64,000 nucleotides of DNA, taken from Edaphochlamys debaryana (Eukaryota > Chlorophyta > Chlorophyceae > Chlamydomonadales). Under the pieces are notes generated by a model, which saw nothing but the letters and a program-made list of their open reading frames with translations, was not told where the DNA came from and searched no databases. Below, one piece after another: positions 44,901-56,600 of the stretch (positions are counted from its first letter, which is position 1; each line of letters opens with the position of its first letter). The stretch lies in NCBI GenBank assembly GCA_016858145.1, contig JAEHOE010000058.1, positions 62,001 to 126,000 of the forward strand, read 5' to 3'. Position numbers and translations under genes: made by a program.

Positions 44901-47601
44901 GGCGCTGTACTCAAGCCCAATGCTTCAACTCAACCCTTGCCCGTGCTCGCGGTTACGCGTCCCTCCCACGGCCCCGCGCCCCCTCGCCGCCCCCGTGCCC
45001 CCCCTCACCGCCAGCAGCCCCTCCACGCCCCGCGGCAGCACCAGCGTCTGCTTGTCGGGCTTGTTGCGCGCAGAGCCCACCTTGGCCAGCAGCTTGTTGG
45101 CGGCCACGCCTGGGGGGAGGTGGGGGTGTTGGGTGAGGTTGGTTAGTTCGTTGGCTTGGTTTGCTCTGGGCACCGGCAGTGTGCCTGTGGGAGCAGGAGG
45201 GAGCCACGATAGGGCTCACCCGCGGAGCAGGTGAAGTCGAGCGCCTCGCGGACCGCGCGCCGCAGCCGCAGCGCAATCAGCCCGCCTGCGGGGCCCCGGG
45301 GCAGTCGGGGGTGTGTGGCAGCAGCGCGGGGTCAGCACGCGGGGGCATGGTCATCAGTAGGACGTGCGAGCGTCTCTCGACCCCCTCGCCCCATCCGTCT
45401 GGACCAGCACAACCGCCCCCAGCGTCCTGTGCTGCACACCCACCCGCTGCGTCCCATGCATGTATCCCTCCCCATCCCCTTCGCCCCCTGCATCCATCCC
45501 CACAGCCCCCCACGCACCCACGACCAGGCGCCGATCAAGTCCGCAGCTGAGCCGCGGCCGCCCCCCGATCACCACACTCGCCTCCACCGCCCGCCTCGCC
45601 TCCGCCAGGAGCGCAGGGGACACCCCCAGCCGCCCGGCGGCCGCCGCACCCGGCCCCGCTGCGCCGCCGCCCCAGCCGCCGCCGCCGCACGCCTCCTCCT
45701 CGTCCCCATCCTCCCCCCCAGCGTCCGCCAGGTCGCCGAAGAGCGCCAGTGCGGCCTCTGCGTCTGCCTCCGCCAGGGCCCCCCCGGCGGCGCTGCCCCC
45801 GGGGCCCTCGAGCCGCCTCAGCTCTTGGTCCTTAGCGGGGTGGGGTAGGGTGGGGGTGGGGAGCCCAAGCGGGGAGTGGTGGGAATACAGGGCAGCAGGC
45901 GAATTGGCATGCGCAGCACAGGCACCCGTGGTATTCCACATCACCCATAGGGCTTGGTGCATAGCACCCACAGAACACGCGCTCTCTCCCCCTCCCCCCT
46001 CAGCCCCACCCCCAACCTCACCACCATGTCGGTGACGTCCAGAAAAGCCTCATCCACGGACGCCTTCTCCAGCAGCGCGCCCCCGGACAGCCCCGCCCCC
46101 AGCACCCGCATGATCTCGGCGGAGGCCTGGCGGGGCGGAGCAGGCAGGGGGCGGGAGCGAAGGGGGATGGGCAGCTTGTATGCGTCAGCAAGGCTGTTGG
46201 GGGCTGCCAGGGGGCACGGCCTTGGATCATGGCCGTCGCGCTGCGCCCCGGCTTGTCGCTGCTGCGCCGCGCGGCGCGGCGCAGCACGGCAGCAGCAGCG
46301 CATCTCACGAGACCAAACGGGCGTCTACTCGTGTGCCAGGGCCCCTCACGAACACACCGGATGGGCGCATAACAGGGTGTGCTAACTAGAGACGGGTGGC
46401 AGCGCATGGGCGCAGGACGGCTCGCCTGGCGGTAGGGCTGCAGGGAGGCCTTGACCTCGCTGCGCCGGACCGGGCCCCCGCCGCCGCCGGCCTTGCCGGG
46501 AGAGGGCACGCCGTCATCCGCCGCGCCTGCGGGGAGGAGGCGCGGCGCATGGGTGAAGGGGAGGGGAGAGTGTTGGGAGGACGGCGTGATACGCAGCGTC
46601 GCAGAGGCTGCAAAAGCATGGTGCGGGGATCCTGGGTAGGTGCAAATGAGGGATGGAGATGTCGCCCAACCGGGGGCGTGCGCGCGCAGCAGCTAGCGCT
46701 GCCGCTGACGCACCGGCCCCCGCCCCCACCGCGCAGACCCGCGCGCCCGCCGCACCCAGCCCAGGGGGCAGGAGCGGCCGGGCGCAGCGGGGCCTGTGTG
46801 GCGAAGGCGGGGACCGGCACGCCGGCAGCGCGCCTGCCACGCGCAGCGCAGCCCCCGGCCCCCTTCCCTTGTGCAACCCCCGGCCCGGAGAGCAGCAGGC
46901 ACGGCAGGCGGGAACGGGGCCCTGGGGAACAAGCCCCAGGGCTGCGGGCAGGGTGCTGTGCGCAGGGTTAAAAGCGCACTCGGCAGTGGGGGATAGCTGC
47001 TGCCGGCACGCGGAAAGCCTGCGGCTGGGTTGTGCGACACGGCAAGCGTGGCAAGCATGCACTTCCCCATCAGCTGATGCTGTGCAACTTAACCTCATGG
47101 CCATTACGTTTACAGCCCCACGTCGCCCCCGCGGTCAAGCGTTGGCCCCCACCGATTGTCTCCACGTGCACACAGCGCAGCGTCGGGCACATGCGCCGGG
47201 CCTCCTGCACGCGCATGTGCCGCGTCACGCCGGCCGCGCGGGCCGCATAGTTGACGGCGATGAGGCCGTCCCTTAAAGTGGTTTGGGGATGGGGAGGAGG
47301 GGGTGAAACGTGGTTGAGGAGTTGGGGTGGGGAGACCGGGTCACGCATTGTGCAGCACGGACTCGACCCCTGGCCCCCCAGCTGCGCACCATTGCTGCAC
47401 GGCCACTGGAACTTCACGTGGAATGCCGTGACGCTTCTGCTCAACCTGGCCTGCGCAGGGAGCAGCACCGCAGAATCGGACAAGCTCAAGATCCCGCCCT
47501 CCGCCAGCCTGAGCTTTGCAGCCGTGCGGCTCAGGGTAAGCTTAGGCCTCACAATAGAACGCGTCGAGGTCGATGTGGATGATGACTCGCGAGGAGGCCA
47601 T
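41992..47601 (-). CDS. POLH: DNA polymerase eta, Y-family translesion polymerase (13 exons)
   Basis: Exons on the minus strand: 47553-47601, 47390-47450, 47153-47271, 46426-46526, 46025-46126, 45518-45830, 45220-45285, 45009-45109, 44637-44776, 44208-44262, 43818-43968, 43490-43607, 41992-43327. Total 2,712 nt (903 aa). The start ATG directly follows an in-frame stop. Catalytic signatures: IIHIDLDAFYCQVE (metal ligand Asp11), VAVQQWDGLIAVNYAARAAG, KASVDEAFLDVTD (Asp135, Glu136), DFTCSAGVAANKLLAKVGS (helix-hairpin side) and WVYEIVRGRCSEPV. The little finger follows, then TEFDD. The C-terminal third is disordered: a PCNA-binding-like AAAITRFFQP, acidic Tyr-Asp repeats (YDYDERDLYDNDDMYDRD), a basic KRQRL and a ubiquitin-binding-like helix DLDEQRRILHDIELARL. 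A Gly/Ala/Glu-rich insert of about 100 residues (exon 6) lies between the catalytic DE and the TCSAG motif. Intron 4 has a GC donor. The enzyme copies past UV dimers in the nucleus. Confidence 0.92.
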
Positions 47602-47955
47602 TCAGAGCATGCCTTCTCTGCGGTCAGCGGACGCCCAGTCCGCCGTAAGCGATGAAGCCAGGCTCGTTGTGGCAGAGTATATGAGGTGAAAGTGTGCTGT
47701 GCCGTTTGCGCACGGACTTGGTCCACGGCGCAAGTCGCATGCAAAGTACCCGCTCTCCCCTCCGAAGAAACACCATGCCCTTGCACCGCTCCCAGTAATC
47801 TGAAATACTAACACGAATAACATTGCAAGCGCACTATGGTACTGCCAGCCGAGGGCACCCCCGGCTTGCGGGTCTCGACAGGCTCCTAGTCACGCTGCTA
47901 ACGGACCGTGCACATTTCTAGAAGATGTCATAGATATTTCTGGAGGCGATGGGCG
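47602..47955. promoter_or_regulatory. Short shared 5' region: polymerase eta / giant surface protein
   Basis: Only 354 bp separate the two divergent start codons. It must include both 5' UTRs and promoters. No motif stands out by eye. Confidence 0.5.
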
Positions 47956-50900
47956 ATGTGCCGGGCGGGCGAAGAGGACCGGGAGACATTGGGCAAGGCT
48001 AGCTCAACGTGCCGACTCAGGGGTCGAAGCGGTCCCGTCGCGGTGGCCCTCGCCGTGGTCACCATTATCCTGTCACTTGCGGTAAGCGTCAATCCTGGGG
48101 TGCATGCTACGAGGTCGGCGGAAAGACGCTGCGGCTAGCTATCTCGGAGTAAAGGCGGGGCAACGCACGCTCCGCGGCGCTCTGTCAAGGAATTGCCATT
48201 GCAAAATAAAGCGATTAAAGCAGAGCACTTGCGGGGCTCTAGGCGTGGTTTCTGGCCATTCAAAGCCCTCACACGTCCCACACGGCGGGGCGTGACGGCA
48301 GCAGCCGCGCAGCCAGCGACAGGGTCACCCCTGGCCAGCGACTTAACCCTCCTTGCTTCACCCCGCGCCCCCCCGGCGCTACACGCAAATCTCTCCACCA
48401 CCACGGCCCCGGGACGTGCGCCTCGCCCTAACCTGCCTCCTTCCCCACCGGCTGCAACAGGCGACACGCGCCGGCAAGTCCCGGCCATGGTGTGCTGCGG
48501 GCGTGGGGCTGTGCCGGGACGCTCCCGCCACCCCCCGCTTTGACCACACGCTGGTTGCCGTGGATGACAAGGTGCGGCCCCCATGACCCACGGGACTCTG
48601 CCCAGGGCAGAGGAGACTGCCTAGGGGTACAAGTTCTGGGCCTGGGCCTGGGCCTGTCGCCACGCATGGGCCTGGGCTCGTGCAGGGTACACGGCGTGGG
48701 GGCCAGCGGGGGCGGGGGTTGACAGGTTGCAGTACACGGCAGCAGCGGGAGGCGCGTATCGGGACACACATGGAGTGCCAGATTGCTCGTACGTACCGTA
48801 GCAGTGTACGGGCGCTGGTGGGGGACGCCTGGTGTGCGCGTGCCTTCGCAAAACCGCGGTCCGCGGCCCTTGAGCTCAGCATCCTGTTTCTTGGTGGGGA
48901 AGGGGCCTGTCATTGCACAGCGTGCGCTGACGCAACGAGCTGCGCGCGTGCTGTGTACGGCAGGTGTACGTGTACGGCGGTCGGCGGTCGGGATCCGCCG
49001 TCACGGGCATCCTGGAGGGCGACACGTTAGACGTGATCGACGTGCGCACCATGTCCGTCATGCAGGTGCGTGCGTGCGTGCGTGCGTGCGTCGTGCGCGT
49101 GTGTAAGCCGGGAAGCGTGGGCGCGGCAAAAAGCCTGCCGGTTCTAAGGCGCGGACCCCGAAGCCCGTAGCTTAGGGAGGCAGCTGGGGGCGGGGTGCAA
49201 GGCGGCGGCACGGCGCACCCTCGTGCGGCATGGCGCGCCGGCGAAGGTGGTCCTTTGTGCCGACAGCACTCCCCTCTCAACTCTCAACTTCAAGTCAGCA
49301 TGGTCCAGCCCTCGATCCCATCAGGGAGCTCGCCGCCCATCAGGGACCCAGGTCGGGGCCGTGTCCCTGCACCGCTCTTACTCAAAAGCCGCACCCGCGA
49401 CCACCCCTCCCATCCCACCCCTCCCATCCCACCCGCAGCTGGACACCACGGGCTCGCCGTACAGCCGCGCGGGTCACGTGATGGTGGCGTGGGGCAACCT
49501 GCTGGTGGCCTTCGGTGGGGCCACCAACGCGCCGCTGCCCGCGGGCCTGGGCGGCGGCGGCGGCGGCGGCGGCGCGGGGTCCGGCGGCGCGGGGTCGCTG
49601 CTGAATGACGTGGCGGCATTGGACCGGGGTACCCTGGAGTGGAGCAGCCTGGCGCCTCACACAAGTGGGGAATGGGGTGGTGGTGTGGTGGTGTGGTTTG
49701 GTCAGGGGAGGCTGTGCGGGATTGGATTCGGCTGCGCGCCGTGTGTGCTGAGCGGGGGTGTGAGGCGGGGAGGAGGGCAGGGGAGCGTGGGGAGCAGGGG
49801 CATGCATGCCTGGCGGCGGCGTGTGTGCAGCTGCAGGCTCACAGCTACAACAAGGGCCTTGCGGCCCTCTTGCGCGCTGCCCCGCAGGCGCCAACTCGCC
49901 CTCCGCCCCGCGGCCCCGAGCCCGTGCCGCCGGCGCCCTCTCCGGGGACCGACTGGTGGTGGTGGGGGGCTCCATGTCGGGCCCCGCGGAGACACCCAGG
50001 ATGTGGGTCGGGGGCCGATGTGGATCGGGGAAGGGGACGGACGATGTGGGTCGGGGGCCGATGTGGGTCGGGGGCTGTGGGAGGGCACCCGGTTCCCGGT
50101 CGTCCGCAGACGCAGGGCTTGGCTGCTGAAGGGCGGGCCTGAGATGCGGCCGTAGGCCCGAGGAAGCTGTGGCTGGCTGGCTGTGGCTGCTTGTCCGAGC
50201 ATATACAAGGGGGCTGTCCAGCTCTCAGCCCTTATCTGCCTCGATACCCCGCAGGGCGTCCGATGTGTGGGTGTTCGACCTTCGCTCCAGGGCCTGGTCC
50301 GGGCCCCTGGGCCTGGTGGTCCCGGGCGAGGCGGTGCTGGGGCGGGAGGACGCGGCGCTGCTACAGCTGCCGGGCGTACCGGACGTACTGCTCCTGTACG
50401 GCGGACGCACGTGGGGTACGTACCGTCTTACGGCACGGTCTGCCGACCGCAGCGCGCTGCTTGCGTGTGTTATGACCATACGTTTTCCTCCGTGACGCGA
50501 CCCCACGTGCACCCCACCCGTCTCTCATGCCCTGCCTCGACCTCCGTTCCCCGTTCCCCGCTCCCCGCTTTCTGTTCCACAGACCCGGGAACGGGCAGCT
50601 GGCGGCTGCAGCGGCAGCTCCTGCTCCTGGACCTCCGTGCCAGCCCCGGCGTGGTCATAGTGCTCGGGGCAGACCAGGAGCCAGCAGCCCCTCCGCCGCC
50701 CTCCTCCTCCCCAGACGGTAGTCTCAATCCAGATCCAGATCCGGATCCAGATCCAGTGGATGGCGCTCAGCAGGCAGTGGGGGGCCCCGCCGGGCCCATG
50801 CAGGCCCACGACGTGTCCCTGGACTGGCAGGGCCCAGACCTGCTGATCACGTGCGCCGGCGGCTGGAGCCGTACGGCAGTGCTGTCGTACCCGCCGGACA

Positions 50901-53613
50901 TGGACGAGTCAGCGTTCCAGCGCTGGTTCGCGGTGTATCGGCTGCCGGGACTGCTGACGGCACTGGCGGCGCCGCTAGCGAACACCGCCGAAGCTTCTTT
51001 GCCGCCGCCGCCGCCGCCTCCCCCGCCTGTCGCTAACACCAGCTCGCCACGCACGCTCCAGCCACGCTCCCCATCCAGTGCCGCCGCTGCTGCTGCTGCC
51101 GCCCGCGCCGCCGCTCTGTCGGCGCAGGTCCGAGCCGCCGTGTTCGACCTGTGGTCGAGCCTCCTCCGGGAGCAGCTGTACCTCTCCGGCCTCGAACCAC
51201 CCACCCTCGCCCTCCTGGCCTCCACCTCCACCTCAACCCTTGCTCAAACTCTGCCGCGCAACGTCACGGCGCCTGGCGTCGCCGCCACGCCGCCTCCGCC
51301 GCCGCCGCCGCCGCTGCCGACGCTTTGGAACGCAGCGCCCGGCGGCGCGGCGCTGCCGCTGGGCCCCGGCTCTGGGCGGGTGGTGGACGGAACGGCGCTG
51401 GGGGACGGGGACCTGGGCTTCGTGCGTGGGGCGCGGTGGCGGCTGCTGGGCGGGAGGGTGCTGATGCACGGGGGGATGCAGGGCCCGCTCGCCAGCGCCA
51501 AGGTAGGCCGGGGGAGGGGGCTGCGTGCGGGATGGCGGGGCGTGCCTCGGCCCATGCCGGCTCTGACTGCTTACCGGTATCGGCATTTCCGTGTAAGGTG
51601 CCACCCGCCCCCATTCTCACCGCCCCCCTTCACGAACCGGCACCCCGCCGCAGGTCTCCCGGCGCAGCCACCTGCTGGACCTGGTGCGGTGCGCGGCCGC
51701 CTGGCTGGACATCGCCGCGCGGCCCCCCGCCTACGAGTCGGGGCTGCAGACGGCCTCGCTGCGGAGCATGCTGCTGGTGGAGCCGCCCGCGCGGGGGGTG
51801 GACGGGCGCATGGCGGCGGCGGCGGCGGGGGCGGGGGCGGCGGAGGGTGCAGAGGCGGGGGAGGTGACGGAGCCGCACCTGGTGTTCCTGGGGCTCATGG
51901 ACTCCTTCTCGGGTAAGGTCGGGGCTTGGGGCGGGGTGTAGCCCCCGAGTAGCACACAGGCACTAGTAGCTCTACGAGTAGTTGGGTGCGGTTCTCGCCA
52001 TTACATGTTGCTACGGTGCGTCTTTTCCTTGGCCAAGCTGTACTTGTCTCCCCGGTCGACACCTACCTGCATACTACTTAAAACGGCTGCATACATTCGC
52101 TTCACCCTCAAACCCCCAAGCTGTCTCACTGGCTGCTACCTGTCTTCTACGTGCTTTTCGGTCCCCCACAGGCCAGGAGCCGGACTTCTCCGTGCTCTAC
52201 CGGGTCTCGGTGGTGCATCAGTCGCTGGCCAGCGTGTGCCGAGTGCCGAGGGGGCCGGGGGGCGCGGCGCCGCCCGCGGACGCCAACTGCTGGGTGGTGA
52301 GCGCGGCGCCCGACAAGCAGCTGCCCAGCAGGCGGGACATGTACGGCGCGGCGGGGCTGCTGTACAGGTTCGAAGGTGCGTACGGCAGGGTACGGTTTTA
52401 GCGATGCCGCGTGTGGTGCCCGGGCGCGTGGGGGCGCGTTTCAGTACCAGCCACAACGGCTTCCTGCCTCGCAGGCAACACGACGGCCGCTGACTTTTCG
52501 CTGACCACGGATCTGGTGCTACTGTACGGCGGCCAGATCGCGGTTGGATCCAGGCGTACGACATCCACGCCGGACACGGATGCGTCCTTAGAGGCAGTGC
52601 TCCGCAACCCGCCGCCGCGCGCCTCCGCGCCCGCCCGGATCCCGCCGCCCCGTAGCGCCGCCGGGCCCCCCGCCAACCGCACCAGCCCAACAGCAGCTCG
52701 CAGGCCGCCGCCCCTTTCAACCCTTGCTCGCACCACCACCCTCCCGCCTCTCCCCTCCGGCCCCTCGCCTCCCCCCCTTCCGCCCTCCCCCGCCCTCCGT
52801 CGCCACCTCGCCCAGCTCGCAACCGCGGCGCAGCCCCCTCCCCCGCCCTCCGCCGCCCCGCCCCTCCCGCCGCCCTCCCTCCCCCCCTCACCCTCCACCG
52901 CATCCCCCACCAACAACGCCTCCGCCCCCTCCATCTTCTCCGCGGCCTACGTGGCCGTCTGGCAACCCGCGGGCGGCCCCCGCGTGTCCGCCTCCCTGCC
53001 TGAGGGCGCTGCGGGGTACGTGTTTGAGTCCCTTCGTAACGCCAACGGCAGCGGCGGCGCGCACTCGCCCGGCGCGCGCGCGGGTGCGGCAGTGGCGGCG
53101 GCCTCCAACACAGAGGTGCTGCTTTTTGGAGGGCTGTCGCTGGACGAGCGAGGTGAGGGCGGGCAGCCGCGCAAGGGGTTGCTAGAGGGGTTATCAGAGC
53201 TGATCTGGCTGCGGTCGACCACGGTCAGTAACGCGTGGATCGCACACCCCGTCGCCAGTTGGCGGCCATGTGCACCGTAACTGCCGTACCACCGGCCTGT
53301 GTGCTGCGGCTGTAGACTGGTCACACGCGCAGGCTGCCCTCCAAGTCAGCCCCTCTCTGCTCGATCCCACCCCCTAGCTTCAGTCGTTTCCGCTTCACCG
53401 TATGGGAGTTCACGGCTGATGCCCTTGTCCGTGTGACAACAACAACAACCAACCCCGCAGGCGGCACCGTGCTCATGGGCGACGTGCACTACCTCCGCTA
53501 CGCCCCCAACCTGGACCCCGGGGCCCCCTCCACCGACCCCACCCTGCTGCGCCCCGCGCCGCGGCCCTGCCCAGACGGCGCCCGCTGCGTCAGCTGCCAG
53601 CGCCCAGGAGGCT

Positions 53614-53645
<32 letters not shown>

Positions 53646-56600
53646 AGCAGCCCGCCGTCGAGTCAGCAGCCCACGCGCCGCCACCGCCAGCGCCAGCGAC
53701 TCCTCCTCCAGACCACCCCCAGCCCCACCCCCACCCCCAGCCCCAGCCCCACCTCCAGCCCCACGCCCACCTCAGCCCCCACCATCTCCCAGGCCGCCGC
53801 CTCAGCCGCATCCCCCGACCCCGCCGGCCCCGGCTTCCCCGCCCGGCCCCTGCCGCCCGGCTACGCCTACGTCCTGGCCTCCACCGGCCGCCGCGCGGGC
53901 GCCTCCTCGCAGTACCGCGCCGCCGAGGCCCCCGCCCTGGGCGCCGCGGGGAATGCGGTGGATGGGAATGCCGCCGACCTGGCCTTTGCGCAGGGCTCCT
54001 GCGCGCACACGGACCTGCAGGTGGGCCGGGGTGGGGTGGGAGGGCGGCTGCGGGTGTCGGGCGGTGCGGGGCGGGCCAGGCTCCCAGGATCTGAGCTGCT
54101 TGCAATGCGTGGATGACAGTGGCAGTACCGGAATAAGGCATCCTAGAAGCCTCAGACCAGCGTTACGGTGCCGTTACCCAAATTGCCGGCGTTGGCGGCA
54201 TACTGCGTTTAGGTCCCCTGTCGCCTACCCACCCACCGCCGCCTGCCGCGTCTGCCTACGGCAGGTTGACGCCGCCGCACCCCGCGACGCCTCATGGTGG
54301 TTTGTGGATCTAGGCCGTCCCGACCCGGTGGATTACGTGGCGCTGTACACCAGATCTGACTGCTGCGGATCCGAGGACGCGGCGCTGGGCTACAAGGACC
54401 GGAACCGGGATCTCGAGATCCGCGTGGGGGACGTGGAACCGGGATCCGCGGATGACGTGGCGGCGGCGGGGGTGCAGGACGACGGTGCGGCGGTGGCAGG
54501 GGGCAACGTGACGGGGAGGGTGGTGGGCGGCGGCGCGGCCAATCCGCTGTGTGCGGCGGGGGTGGCGGTGGCGCAGGGCGCTCGCGGCGTGGTTTCGTGT
54601 GGGGGTGCGGCGGGGCGGTACGTGGTGGTACGCAAGCCATACCCAGACTATCTGGTGCTGTGCGAGGTGCAGGTGGGCGGGGGTGGGCTGGGGGGAGGGA
54701 AGGGGGTGGAGGGACGGAGAGGAGGGCCTGTGCGAGGCGGGAGGAAGGTCAGATGGGGGACGGGGGTGAGGCTAGGGCAGGGTTGCGCCCAGAGTGAGGT
54801 GACAGCCGTCGCTACTCTACTTCCCCGCAGGTGTGGGTGCACGTCAAGCCCTTCCCGTTTGACCAAGGCCACTTCCTGACCTCCTTCGAGCTCCAGCCCA
54901 CGCTCCCCACCCCCACCACCCCCTCCACTCCTTCCATGCCAACCCTCTCCGCGCCCTCGCCCCGCCACCGTTCCGCCGCCGCCTTCCTGCCGCCCTCCGC
55001 CGCGCCCTCGCGCCACCCCGCCGGCGCTCTGGTGGTGTTCGGAGGCACCTCCGACCCAGACGATCGGGACCCCCGGGCCCTGCTGGGGGACCTGTGGGTG
55101 ATGGACCTAGGGAACCACACGTGGGCTCGCGTGACCGCGCAGGTGGGTGTCGTGTGTTTAGCTGCTCGGGTAATTGCGTGGGTGAGGGGGCGGCGGGGTT
55201 GCAGCAGGCGATTAAGAGCTGTCAGAGGCGGGGGGCTGGGTTGTCGGGGATTAGGTGGGTTAGGCAAGGAATGGGCGGGGCGAGTGTGCAGGTCCGTTGA
55301 TGCGGGGTTGTCAGGGGGATGTGTGCGGGGGGGGCCGGTGTGTGTGGGACTAGCATGGAGTGCAGGCGGGTGAGGCGGGAAAGGGACGGGGTAGCGGTTT
55401 CACACGTGGCACAGGTTTACGGCAACGTGCTAACCGCACCCTGTCGTGCCCGTGCTCGTGGGCCCGCGTGGACCCCTGCAGGGCCTGGCCCCCAGCGCCC
55501 GCAGCACTCCGGCCATGACCTCCGCGGGCTCTAAGGTGGGCCTGAGCAGGGCCTGGGCCTGGATTGGGAGGTGCAGTACGACGGCCATGACTAAGACTTG
55601 ACTCGATGCTGCGCTCCGGCACTCGTCCGCAGATTTACCTGACCGGCGGGCAGTCGTACGACGAGACGTACGGTGCGTACCAACCTCGACACGCGTCCGC
55701 TTTGCAGTGGCCTCCGCTGCGTGCCTTGCCCGTTTTTATCCAACCGCCGGAACGCTTGAAGCATGCTTCGCAGCTGTCCTCCATGCTGTCCTTCCTTCTT
55801 CCGACCCTGCCTCCCTCCTCCCTCCCTCCACCCCTCTCCTCAATCCCCAATCCCCCCCAGGCCGCTGGCTGCAGACCAATGACGTGTTCGGGCTGGACCT
55901 GGGGGGGGACACGCCCGTGTGGACCGTGCAGCGGGCGGCGGCGGCGGGGGGCGGCAGGGGCCAGGGGGATGGGCTGCAGGTGAGGCCGCGGGGGCGCAGC
56001 GCAATCGGTCCAGCGGCCAGCACAAAAGCTTCTTCAGCTTGACTTTCCCTCTCTTTCCCCACGGCCACCCGCCCGCCCACGCACCCATCCACCCAACCAC
56101 CCGCCCGCCCACCCGCCCGCCCGCCCGCCCACCCCATCCCAGACCGTGGTCTACTCGAGCCCCACCGCCCGCTCGGGGGTGGTGTCCAACCTGGCGGTCA
56201 CGCGGGTGCCCTCCCGCCTCGCCGCCAGCAGCCAGTCAGACCTGCTGCTGGTGCCCACGCCGGGTGCGAGACTCGGGAGGGTGTGCTGACCCGGATAAAT
56301 GACAGCTAAAGGGTGTGTTAGGAAACGAGCAAACCGTAAGCAAGCGGAAAGCCCGGCGAGACTCCGAAGGTGTGAGGCGCCAACTGCTACGGACATAGTG
56401 AAATGGGCGCCACTGGCGAAGCTCCGCAAGCCCAGAGCGAACGGTCCGAGCGCCAGAGCGAGAAACGCCAGAGTTTCGTTCGTTGTCTAGGCAGCAGCTG
56501 GGCGGCCCGCCGGCGGTGTGCGTACACGAAAGCCCACAACAGACAAGAACCCACCCGGGACGGTCGTAGCCCCCCAAATAAGCTCGTTATGAAATATAGC

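Noticed and set aside
46180..46320. GCGCGGCGCGGCGC run as a possible structured RNA
   Set aside because: It lies in polymerase eta intron 4. The simple GC repeat folds trivially and there is no conserved RNA signature.
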